9,059 bases of DNA from Thiobacillus sp. GTDB taxonomy: Bacteria > Pseudomonadota > Gammaproteobacteria > Burkholderiales > Thiobacillaceae. The translations under genes were made by a program, and so were the position numbers. The notes beneath the pieces were generated by a model, which was not told where the DNA came from, ran no database searches, and saw only the letters and a list, made by a program, of their open reading frames with translations. Every line of letters starts with the position of its first letter. The stretch's first letter is position 1. The stretch is taken from contig JANJUT010000076.1 in assembly GCA_024710445.1 (NCBI GenBank), forward strand, positions 1-9,059. Direction: 5' to 3'. Of the stretch, positions 1-6,876 are shown piece after piece.

Positions 1-161
1 CCAACTTCGGATTCTGTACCTTGCACCCCCACGACTGTTGGTGATGCCATTGAGGACACTCAGCAAGCACACTGTCAATTCCGGATTGTGGACCCAACAT
101 CATGGGTGCACAGAAAACCAGGCCAGCACTCGATCCGAACACTCAATAAACCAGCCCGCAC
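1..161. other. non-coding flank downstream of the efflux operon
   Basis: No gene is recognised here. The stretch is less GC-rich than the rest of the window. A small hairpin is possible (ACCCA at 92-96 with TGGGT at 103-107), but no T-run follows it on either strand, so it is not a convincing terminator for the permease gene that ends at 162. The plus-strand frame starting at base 1 stays open to a stop at 220-222, but it has no recognisable protein character and its second half only mirrors the permease gene. The edge of another gene cannot be excluded. Confidence 0.4.
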
Positions 162-3100
162 TCAGGCAAAGCGCGCGCGCCAGCGCCGCAGCGCCGCTTC
201 CATCCGCGCCATGCTGACGTAGAAAGTCGGCGTGATATAGAGCGTGAGGAACTGCGAGAACAGCAGGCCGCCAACCACGGCGATGCCGAGCGGGCGGCGC
301 GCCTCGCCGCCTGCGCCGAAGCCGATCGCGATCGGCAGCGTGGCGAAGATGGCGGCGAAGGTGGTCATCATGATCGGCCGCAAGCGCACCATGCAGGCTT
401 CGACGATGGCCTCTTCGGCGTTCAGTCCGGCGCGCTGCCGGGTAAGGGCAAAGTCGACCATCATGATGCCGTTCTTTTTCACCAGTCCCACCAGCAGGAT
501 GATGCCGACGAAGCTGAAGATATTGAGTTCCTCGTCCATCAGCAGCAGCACCAGCAGCGCGCCGAACCCTGCCAGCGGCAGTGCGGTAAGGATGGTCAGC
601 GGATGGCCAAGATGCTCGTACAGCACCGCCAGCACCATGTAGATGACGACAATGGTGAACAGCAGCAACAGCGGCAACTGCACGGTGGATTCCTGGAATT
701 TCTGCGCGGCGCCGGTGAATTCCAGCGCCACATCCGACGGCACCACGTCCTTCGCCGCAGTGTATGCCGCCGACAGGGCCTGATCGAGCGAGACGCCGGG
801 CGCCAGGTTGAACGACAGCGTGACGGCAGGTTGCTGGCCGTAGTGATTCACGGCGATCGGTCCCACGCCCGCATCGACCATCGCCACCGCATCGAGCCGG
901 GTGAGCGTGCCGGCTGCGGTTTTCAGCGGCAGCTGGCCGATGATCGCCGGATCGAGCTGGGTTTCGGGCAAGGCCTTGATGCTCACGCTGTACTGATCGC
1001 TCGCGCCATAGATCTGGCTGATCCGCCGCCCGCCCAGTGCGTTGTAGAGCGTTTGCTGCACCTGCTCGGTGGTGATACCCAGGCGCGCGGCCTCGACCGG
1101 GTCAAGACTGACACGGAGTTCGGGATTGCGCAGCTCCAGGTCGCTGTTGATGTCCTCAATCTGCGGCACCGATTCCAGACGCTTTTCGACCACAGCCGCA
1201 GCCAGCTTCAGGGCCTCGAAGTCGCCCGAGGTGAGCGTCAGCTGATAGTCGCTGCTGGAAGACAGCGCGCCGACATTGATCGACGCCGGGTTTTGCAGCG
1301 TGACATTGACGCCGCTGACCTTGCGCGTGGCCGCCTTCAGTTCGTCGATGACGTCATCCGCACCCGGGCGGGTGTCGCGCGGCGCCAGGCGAATCACCAG
1401 GCGTCCCGAGTTGCTGCCCGACACGCCGCCGCCGCGCTGCCCAGCGCTCGACATCAGGCCTTCGACCGCCGGATTGGCCTGCACGATGGCGGCGATCTTT
1501 TCCTGACGCCGGCTCAGTTCCTCGAACGGGATCCCCTCGGGATACTGGATGCTCGCAAAAATCATCCCGGAATCCACGCGCGGGATGAAGCCCTGCTTGA
1601 CCTGACCGGTCAGCCACAGCATCGCGCCCAGCACCGCCAGCGACAACAGCAGCATCGCGCCACGGTGGCGCATGCTGGCGCGCAGGGTGGCGCCGTAGAA
1701 ATCGCGAAAGCGGCTGAATGCGGAATCGAACAGGCGCGACAGCGGATTGTTGAGCGACTCGTTCACCAGTCCGCGCGCGCACAGCATCGGCGTCAGCGTC
1801 AGCGCCACCACGCCGGAGAGCAGCACGGCCACGCCGATGCTGACGGCGAATTCCTGAAACAGCCGTCCGATCATGCCGCCGAGGAACAGGATCGGCAGGA
1901 ACACCGCGGCGAGCGACAGCGTCATCGACAGCACGGTGAAGCCGATCTCCTGTGCGCCGTCGAGCGCAGCCTGCATCCGGCTCTTGCCCATTTCCAGATG
2001 GCGCGCGATGTTCTCGATCACCACCACCGCATCATCGACCACGAAACCGATCGCCAGCGTGATCGCCATCAGCGACAGGTTGTTGAGGCTGTAGCCCGCC
2101 AGATGCATGAAGGCGAAGGTGCCGAGCAGCGAACTCGGCAGCACCAGCGCGGCGATCAGGGTGGCGCGCACATTGTGCAGAAACGCGAAGATGACCAGGA
2201 TCACCAGCACCAGCGCGAGCAGCAGCGTGATGTTCACCTCGTGCAGCGAAGCCTTGACGAACTGCGAGCGGTCGAAATGAACCTGCAGCTTGACGCCGTC
2301 GGGCAGTTCCGACTCGATCTGCGGCAGCAGCGCACGGATGCGATCGGCCACCTCGACGGTGTTCGCGCCCGGCTGACGCTGCACCGCCAGCACGATGGCG
2401 CGGGTGCCGTTGTACCAGGTCTTGCGCTTGTCGTCCTCGACGCCATCCTCGGCGCGGCCGAGGTCCTTGACCCGCAGTGCCGTGCCATCGTGATAGGCCA
2501 CGATGATGTCGCCAAAATCCACGGCATTGGCCAGCGCCACTGGCGCCTTCACTGTGTAGGAGCGCGTCGCGCCGTCGAGCGTGCCGGACGGCAGGTTGGC
2601 GTTGGCGGACTGCACCGCCGTGATCACGTCGGCGAACGTCAGGCCGCGCTGCTGCAGTTTGGCGGGCTCGAGGTACAGCCGCAGGGCATATTTCTGCGAA
2701 CCGTATACCAGCACCTGCGCCACCCCGGACAGACTCGACAGCCGCTGCGCCACACGCGAATCGGCGATGGCATCGAGTTCGGTCAGCGGCAGGCGTTCGG
2801 CCGACATCGCCAGATACAGGATGGGTGAATCGGCCGGGTTGATCTTGCGCAACTGTGGCGGATCCATGCCCTGCGGCAGGTTGCGCGCCGCCTGCGCAAT
2901 CGCGGTCTGCACGTCCTGGGCGGCGGCGTCGATATCGCGATTGAGCTCGAATTGCAGGCTGATGTTGGTTGAACCCTGGCTCGATGCCGAACTCATCGAC
3001 TCGATTCCCGCCACCGTCGCCAGTTGCCGCTCCAGCGGCGTGGCCACGGTGTTGGCCATGGTTTCCGGATTGGCGCCGGGCAGCGACGCCGAAACACGCA

Positions 3101-3233
3101 GGGTGGGGAAATCCACCTGCGGCAGATCGTTCACCGGCATCTGCGTGTACGCGAGCGCGCCGAACAGCGCCATCGCCAGCACCAGCATCAGCGTGGCGAC
3201 GGGGCGCTCGATAAACAGCCGCGACAGATTCAT
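162..3233 (-). CDS. RND efflux permease, HAE1 family, MdtB/MdtC-like
   Basis: Inner-membrane, proton-driven pump of a tripartite exporter; it should trimerise and pass drugs or other hydrophobic compounds to the adaptor and outer membrane channel encoded upstream. The 1023 residues match the usual family length. TM1 follows the typical start MNLSRLFIERPVATLML. A second membrane block spans about 333-490 and contains the proton-relay pair D400-D401 in GFVVDDAVVVIENIARH. The C-terminal half begins near 520, and its membrane block (about 852-1008) carries K920 in GLVKKNGIMMVDFA. Two large periplasmic loops (about 35-330 and 545-850) are intact. The segments LPQVDFP, SLNNLSLMA and GFTVLSM resemble MdtB/MdtC more than AcrB. 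The ATG at 3233 is the only sensible start, because an in-frame TAA lies at 3249-3251. Oddly, no Shine-Dalgarno precedes it (CCGGCTTCCCGCCC just upstream). Substrate cannot be read from the sequence. Confidence 0.96.
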   Translation of the reverse strand: MNLSRLFIERPVATLMLVLAMALFGALAYTQMPVNDLPQVDFPTLRVSASLPGANPETMANTVATPLERQLATVAGIESMSSASSQGSTNISLQFELNRDIDAAAQDVQTAIAQAARNLPQGMDPPQLRKINPADSPILYLAMSAERLPLTELDAIADSRVAQRLSSLSGVAQVLVYGSQKYALRLYLEPAKLQQRGLTFADVITAVQSANANLPSGTLDGATRSYTVKAPVALANAVDFGDIIVAYHDGTALRVKDLGRAEDGVEDDKRKTWYNGTRAIVLAVQRQPGANTVEVADRIRALLPQIESELPDGVKLQVHFDRSQFVKASLHEVNITLLLALVLVILVIFAFLHNVRATLIAALVLPSSLLGTFAFMHLAGYSLNNLSLMAITLAIGFVVDDAVVVIENIARHLEMGKSRMQAALDGAQEIGFTVLSMTLSLAAVFLPILFLGGMIGRLFQEFAVSIGVAVLLSGVVALTLTPMLCARGLVNESLNNPLSRLFDSAFSRFRDFYGATLRASMRHRGAMLLLSLAVLGAMLWLTGQVKQGFIPRVDSGMIFASIQYPEGIPFEELSRRQEKIAAIVQANPAVEGLMSSAGQRGGGVSGSNSGRLVIRLAPRDTRPGADDVIDELKAATRKVSGVNVTLQNPASINVGALSSSSDYQLTLTSGDFEALKLAAAVVEKRLESVPQIEDINSDLELRNPELRVSLDPVEAARLGITTEQVQQTLYNALGGRRISQIYGASDQYSVSIKALPETQLDPAIIGQLPLKTAAGTLTRLDAVAMVDAGVGPIAVNHYGQQPAVTLSFNLAPGVSLDQALSAAYTAAKDVVPSDVALEFTGAAQKFQESTVQLPLLLLFTIVVIYMVLAVLYEHLGHPLTILTALPLAGFGALLVLLLMDEELNIFSFVGIILLVGLVKKNGIMMVDFALTRQRAGLNAEEAIVEACMVRLRPIMMTTFAAIFATLPIAIGFGAGGEARRPLGIAVVGGLLFSQFLTLYITPTFYVSMARMEAALRRWRARFA

Positions 3234-3433
3234 GGGCGGGAAGCCGGTTTATCCGCGAAGGACGCGAAGGAGCGCGAAGAAAAAATCAGCCTCCCAATAT
3301 CCTGAAAACACGGGGTACGGGGAAACGCCCGCAGTGATCGCATGGGTGTCTTTGCGCAGGTGTGGGACGTGATTTCGCAGTGCCTGCTTTGCGCCCCTTC
3401 GCGTCCTTCGCGGACAAGATTTTCAAGTCTCAT
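3230..3433 (-). CDS. possible 67-codon bridging ORF between adaptor and permease
   Basis: A single open frame fills the adaptor-permease gap. Its ATG (3433-3431) overlaps the adaptor stop as ATGA, and its TGA (3232-3230) overlaps the permease start as ATGA. It has a good GAGG Shine-Dalgarno (3444-3441) with 7-nt spacing. The peptide (67 aa, starting MRLENLVREGREG, ending SFASFADKPASRP) matches no family I know. Much of it is simply the translation of the repeat arms, so a functional product is doubtful. Its more likely value is as a translated relay that carries ribosomes to the permease start. It could also be chance: roughly 4% of random 66-codon stretches lack a stop in a given frame. Confidence 0.3.
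   Translation of the reverse strand: MRLENLVREGREGAQSRHCEITSHTCAKTPMRSLRAFPRTPCFQDIGRLIFSSRSFASFADKPASRP
3252..3414. repeat. long inverted repeat element in adaptor-permease gap
   Basis: The arms at 3252-3279 and 3387-3414 are complementary at 26 of 28 positions. The outer 19 bp (TCCGCGAAGGACGCGAAGG at 3252-3270 against 3396-3414) are perfect, followed by one mismatch, GCGC, one G-T pair and AAG. The loop is 107 nt. Each arm is built of tandem CGCGAAGGA-like nonamers. In the efflux transcript this would form a strong, long-range stem between two cistrons. From memory, similar CGCGAAGGA-type arms occur in intergenic regions of other proteobacteria, so this is probably one copy of a dispersed palindromic, MITE-like repeat; I cannot verify that here. 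No transposase is present and no target duplication directly abuts the arms. Confidence 0.8.
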
Positions 3434-4539
3434 GATTTTGCCTCGAGCCTGACCTTGCCGCCCGCCTTGAGTCGCTGCGGAATTTCGATCAGCACCGGCT
3501 CGCCCGCCTGCAGTTCGCCTTCCACCACCTGCTCGCCATCCAGTCCGCGCAGCAGCTTCACCCGCTGCACCATGGCCTTGCCGCCGCGCACGACATAAAC
3601 ATAGGACCCCTCCTGCGCATGCTGCAGCGCGGCTTCGGGCAGCACCTTGGCGTTGGGCAGCGTGCCCAGCAGCAGCCGCACCTGCACACCCTGCCCCGGC
3701 AACAGCTCGGGCGGCGCGCCGGCTAGCCGCACCTTGATCGGCACAGCACCGGTGGTGGCATCGATCTGCGCATCGACGAAGACCAGTTCGCCCTGAGCGC
3801 GCAGCGTACGGTCGGCACCGTCAAAAATCTCTGCCGTCACCTTGCCCTGCGCACGGGCGGCGGCCAGCTGCGGCCAGTCCTGCTGCGCCACGCTGGCGCG
3901 CACGTCGAGCGCGCCGGGCGCGAGTATCGTGGTGAGCGCTTCGCCACCGGCCTGCACCAGACTGCCGGGACGAACGGCAATGCGCCCGACGCGGCCGGCT
4001 AGCGGCGCGCGAATCTCCGCGTAGCGGGCATCAAGCAATGCCGCTTCCAGTTCGGCACGCGCGGTGCCGGCGCGCGCACGTGCAGCCTCCAGCGCCAATT
4101 GTGCATCGTCAAATTCCTGACGGCTGATGTAGCCCGGCTGCAATAGTGGGCCCAGGCGCTCCCGCTTCTTTTCCGCCTCGGCGGTTTCGGCGCGGGCGCC
4201 GGCGAGTGCGGCCTGGCTTTGCGCCATGCGCGCCTGCGCCGGCCGCGCATCCAGGCTGAACAGCGCCTGCCCGGCACGCACCGAATCGCCTTCCTGCACA
4301 TGCTGCTTCAGCACCGCTCCGCCCACCTGGGCGACGATGGCAACCTGCTGCGCCGCCTCCAGCGTGCCAGGCAGGTCGATCACCCGCGGAAAATCCCGCA
4401 CCGCCACCGGCACGGTCCTGACGCTCAGCGCGCGGTCGCCGCCTTGCTTGTCGCCATCCGATTCCTGATGCTGGATGCGATAGGCCACACCGGCGACCAA
4501 TGCCAGCACGATAATGATGAGAAAGATGCGCAATTTCAT
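3430..4539 (-). CDS. RND efflux periplasmic adaptor (membrane fusion protein), MdtA-like
   Basis: Adaptor of HlyD/AcrA type linking the RND permease to the outer membrane channel. It has 369 residues. An N-terminal membrane anchor (about 4-19, LRIFLIIIVLALVAGVA) follows the start; no lipobox cysteine is present, so it is probably an uncleaved anchor rather than a lipoprotein. Two lipoyl half-motifs (about 58-97 and 174-198, including RAPLAGRVGRI) flank an alanine- and glutamate-rich coiled-coil hairpin (about 100-172). A beta-barrel follows (about 200-290, with the hallmark DATTGAVPIKVRL at 260-272) and then a membrane-proximal domain (VLPEAALQ onward). I chose the ATG at 4539 because it starts the anchor directly, overlaps the preceding gene's stop as ATGA, and has AGGA 10 nt upstream. 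The frame stays open to an ATG at 4677, but those 46 residues lie inside the preceding gene and do not look like protein. Confidence 0.94.
   Translation of the reverse strand: MKLRIFLIIIVLALVAGVAYRIQHQESDGDKQGGDRALSVRTVPVAVRDFPRVIDLPGTLEAAQQVAIVAQVGGAVLKQHVQEGDSVRAGQALFSLDARPAQARMAQSQAALAGARAETAEAEKKRERLGPLLQPGYISRQEFDDAQLALEAARARAGTARAELEAALLDARYAEIRAPLAGRVGRIAVRPGSLVQAGGEALTTILAPGALDVRASVAQQDWPQLAAARAQGKVTAEIFDGADRTLRAQGELVFVDAQIDATTGAVPIKVRLAGAPPELLPGQGVQVRLLLGTLPNAKVLPEAALQHAQEGSYVYVVRGGKAMVQRVKLLRGLDGEQVVEGELQAGEPVLIEIPQRLKAGGKVRLEAKS
3441..3444 (-). promoter_or_regulatory. Shine-Dalgarno GAGG inside the end of the adaptor gene
   Basis: On the minus strand, GAGG is followed after 7 nt by the ATG at 3433-3431, which overlaps the adaptor stop codon as ATGA. 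This is good spacing for ribosome binding. It now serves only the 67-codon bridging frame. The real permease start lies 200 bp further downstream and has no such sequence. I infer that this was once the permease's own ribosome binding site. Confidence 0.5.
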
Positions 4540-5939
4540 GGCGTACTCGTCCTGGGAGACACCGCGGGCAGACGCCCCAGTGCATGGCTCAATCGGGAAA
4601 AAGCGGTCAACCAGTCGACCTCGGCCTGGGCGGCACCTTGCCGCGCACGGGCCAGGTCGGCCTGCGCGGTCAACCATTCCAGCAGGCTGCCGACACCTGC
4701 GGTGTAACGTGCTTCGGCCGCATGCGCCGATTCGCTGGCGCTGTCGAACTGTACCGCCACGCCTTCGCGCTGAAGGTGGGCATGACGTACATCGTGATAG
4801 GCCTCGGCCACCGTGCGCGCAACCTGATTGCCCTGGATTTCCGCCTCGGCCTGCAGCCGTTCGGCATCGCGTTCGGCCGCGCGTGCCTGCGCCGCCAGCC
4901 GCCCGCCGTCGAACAGCGGCAGCGACAGGTTCACGCCAACGCTATAGGTGCTCGAAGGCGTCCGCTCGTCTTCCAGGAAAAAAGTGCGTCCGGTGTTGGC
5001 TGTCAGCGACACGCTGGGCCAGCGCGCCGCCCGCGCACCGTCTGCTTCCGCACGCGCACGCGCGGCCGTGGCCTGCAAGGCCTGCAGATCGGGACGCCGC
5101 TGTGCCGCCTCGGCCAGCAGGTCAGTCAGCAGGGCCCCGGCTTCCGGCACGGTCGGCGCCGCTGTTTCCCAGTCGAGTGAAATCGTGTCCGTCTGTGCAA
5201 TGCCAGCTGCCTGTTTGAGTCCGGCCTCGGCCTTGACCCGGTCGCGCTCCGCCGCCTGGCGCGCAAGTGTGGTCTCGGCCAGCGCCGCACGCGCGCGCAG
5301 TTGATCGGCGCGGGCAGCCAGTCCGCTTTGCAGCCTGACATTGACTGCATCGAGACTGGCTCGCAATGCGATTTCCTGCTGCGTCTGCGCGTTCACCTGC
5401 GCCCGCGCCGCCAGCACGGCAAAATAGGCTGCTTCGACTTCGGCAATCGTATCCTGCAGGACGCGGTTGCCGTTCAGCAGGCTGGCGATGAGCTGGTAAC
5501 GCTGGGCATCGATGCTGGCGGCACGTGCGCCAAAGTCATACACCACATACGACAGGCCGAGGCTGGGACCATAACGATGCAGGGTGGGCACCGACGCACC
5601 GGAACTCGACAGTGAACGGCTGCGGGTGAAACTGAATTGTCCGGTCAACGTCGGCCAGTTTTCGGCGCGTGCGGCATCGAGCCGCGCCGCTTCGGCCTGA
5701 ATGCCGAGCCAGGCGGCGCGCGATTCGGGACGCTCGCGCAGCGCATGCTCGGTCAGTGCGGACAGGCTGTCGAAACGCAGGGTATCGGTGGGCGCAGCCG
5801 ACTGCTGCTGCGGGGCAGGCAGGGCATCGAGGCGCAGCCAGAATGCCCCCGGCCGCTCAGGCAGGTCGAGCGAGTCGGCATGGCCTGTCAGAGACCATAA
5901 CGGCAGGCATGCAAGAGAAAAATACAGGGTGAATTTCAC
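4536..5939 (-). CDS. TolC-family outer membrane efflux protein
   Basis: Outer membrane channel and periplasmic tunnel of the exporter, first gene of the operon. It has 467 residues, a normal length. A signal peptide ends at TGHA-DS (cleavage after about residue 21). Two OEP repeats follow, about 55-250 and 265-455. Each has a strand pair with the family motif: YVVYDFGARAASI (131-143) and LSLPLFDGGRLAAQ (338-351). Each is followed by long alanine-, arginine- and glutamine-rich helices that form the coiled-coil tunnel. Cys11 is not in a convincing lipobox, so lipidation is unlikely. The start is GTG: an in-frame TAG lies only four codons upstream (5954-5952), so no longer start exists, and MKFTLYFSLACLPL is a natural signal-peptide beginning. 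No Shine-Dalgarno precedes it. The stop overlaps the adaptor start (ATGA at 4539-4536), implying translational coupling. Confidence 0.95.
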   Translation of the reverse strand: MKFTLYFSLACLPLWSLTGHADSLDLPERPGAFWLRLDALPAPQQQSAAPTDTLRFDSLSALTEHALRERPESRAAWLGIQAEAARLDAARAENWPTLTGQFSFTRSRSLSSSGASVPTLHRYGPSLGLSYVVYDFGARAASIDAQRYQLIASLLNGNRVLQDTIAEVEAAYFAVLAARAQVNAQTQQEIALRASLDAVNVRLQSGLAARADQLRARAALAETTLARQAAERDRVKAEAGLKQAAGIAQTDTISLDWETAAPTVPEAGALLTDLLAEAAQRRPDLQALQATAARARAEADGARAARWPSVSLTANTGRTFFLEDERTPSSTYSVGVNLSLPLFDGGRLAAQARAAERDAERLQAEAEIQGNQVARTVAEAYHDVRHAHLQREGVAVQFDSASESAHAAEARYTAGVGSLLEWLTAQADLARARQGAAQAEVDWLTAFSRLSHALGRLPAVSPRTSTP

Positions 5940-5942
5940 GGT

Positions 5943-5968
5943 GATTCGATTCTAAACGAATCCGGATT
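5943..5968 (-). promoter_or_regulatory. putative efflux operon promoter and operator
   Basis: Just before the GTG start, the minus strand carries TAGAAT (5954-5949), one mismatch from the -10 consensus. It lies in the spacer of an inverted repeat, GATTCG (5943-5948) with CGAATC (5957-5962). The right arm runs into a perfect 10-bp palindrome AATCCGGATT (5959-5968). No good -35 is seen at the expected distance, which would fit an activator-dependent promoter or may mean this is not the promoter. If it is used, the 5' leader would be only a few bases. Confidence 0.35.
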
Positions 5969-6062
5969 GTGGCCCGGTTTTAAAGCGCTATCGGCTGTGC
6001 ATCAGCGCGATATACCCCCACCATTCCGTCACATGATTTCGACTCGCCAGCGGCTGTCCGGC

Positions 6063-6068
6063 TATCAT
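6063..6068 (+). promoter_or_regulatory. possible -10 box of the modABC promoter
   Basis: TATCAT at 6063-6068 fits a -10 box. Transcription would begin near 6075, giving a leader of about 40 nt to the ATG at 6115. The matching -35 is weak (TTCGAC at 6038-6043, 19-bp spacing). No ModE-type operator is recognised in the 175-bp region between the divergent genes, and no modE gene lies in the window. Confidence 0.3.
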
Positions 6069-6114
6069 CGCACCCATGAATCGTCCTTGCGCAACGGGAA
6101 CCCCGGGAAACCTG

Positions 6115-6864
6115 ATGCACTCGCCTCTTCGACTCGCCGTGTTGATGCTGACCACCTTCGCCTGCTCGATGGCTCATGCCGGGCAGGCCCATGTAGCGGT
6201 GGCCTCCAATTTTGCTGTGCCAATGAAGCAGCTGGCAACGCAGTTTGAACAGGCGACCGGCCACACGCTCACGCTGTCGTCCGGCGCGACCGGCAAATTT
6301 TATGCGCAGATCAAACATGGCGCCCCTTTCGACATCTTGCTGGCGGCGGACGATGAAACACCGGCCCGGCTGCTGCGCGAGGGCGACGCCATCCAGCGCC
6401 AGACCTATGCCATCGGCAGACTGGTTTTATGGAGCGCCAACCCGGCACTGGTCGATGGCAGCGATACGGTGCTGCGGCAAAACCGCTTTCAACGGCTGGC
6501 GATTGCCAATCCCAAACTGGCGCCTTACGGTTTGGCCGCATCTGAAACACTGGCCCGGCTCAAACTCAGCGACAGCGTGCAAAGCAAATTCGTGATCGGT
6601 GAAAACATCGCACAGACCTATCAGTTTGTTGCCAGCGGCAATGCCGAGCTCGGCTTTGTCGCGCTGTCGCAGGTGATGCTGGACGGCAAGCTCACCGGCG
6701 GCTCAGCCTGGCAAGTGCCTGCCACGCTTCACGCGCCCATCCGCCAGGACGCCGCATTGCTGAAACGCGGCGAGCGCAATGCAGCCGCACGTGCATTGTT
6801 CGACTATCTCAATACGCCGGCCGCGATTTCCGTCATCCGCAGCTATGGCTACGAACGCTATTGA
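6115..6864 (+). CDS. modA: molybdate ABC transporter, periplasmic substrate-binding protein ModA
   Basis: Captures molybdate (and probably tungstate) in the periplasm and delivers it to ModBC. It has 249 residues. From the ATG at 6115 there is a compact signal peptide with cleavage after SMAHA (residue 22). The mature protein opens with HVAVASNFAVPMKQLA. Oxyanion-contacting segments of the family are visible: S31 in VASNF, S56-G57-A58-T59 in LSSGATGKFYAQI, the ANPKLAPYG loop (131-139), and GENIAQTYQFVASGNAELGFVALSQV (162-187), which contains the conserved tyrosine region. It resembles the Azotobacter-type ModA rather than the E. coli type. An in-frame ATG at 6076 would add 13 residues, but it has no Shine-Dalgarno and lies almost on the presumed transcription start; the ATG at 6115 has a weak GGGAAA at 6105-6110. 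First gene of modABC. Confidence 0.93.
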   Translation: MHSPLRLAVLMLTTFACSMAHAGQAHVAVASNFAVPMKQLATQFEQATGHTLTLSSGATGKFYAQIKHGAPFDILLAADDETPARLLREGDAIQRQTYAIGRLVLWSANPALVDGSDTVLRQNRFQRLAIANPKLAPYGLAASETLARLKLSDSVQSKFVIGENIAQTYQFVASGNAELGFVALSQVMLDGKLTGGSAWQVPATLHAPIRQDAALLKRGERNAAARALFDYLNTPAAISVIRSYGYERY

Positions 6865-6876
6865 GGCGGCCAGGTG

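Noticed and set aside
1..222. A 73-codon open frame on the plus strand at the left edge
   Set aside because: No recognisable protein features, and the second half is antisense to the permease end. Too short to judge and probably chance.
603..2828. A 741-codon open frame on the plus strand opposite the RND permease
   Set aside because: It is exactly antisense to a well-conserved gene, is extremely rich in His, Gln and Arg, and has no domain. This is the usual shadow frame of a GC-rich gene.
4540..4677. A 46-residue N-terminal extension of the adaptor
   Set aside because: It overlaps the outer membrane factor gene, is Arg/Pro/Gly-rich, and would bury the membrane anchor. The ATG at 4539 has the ATGA overlap and an AGGA upstream.
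5907..5909. Lipoprotein cysteine (Cys11) in the outer membrane factor
   Set aside because: The preceding SLA is a poor lipobox and the signal would be only 10 residues long. A standard signal-peptidase site at TGHA-DS fits better.
5985..6014. A ModE-like operator upstream of modA
   Set aside because: GCGCT and AGCGC pair weakly around this stretch and GATATA is present, but the spacing and sequence do not match the ModE palindrome as I know it.
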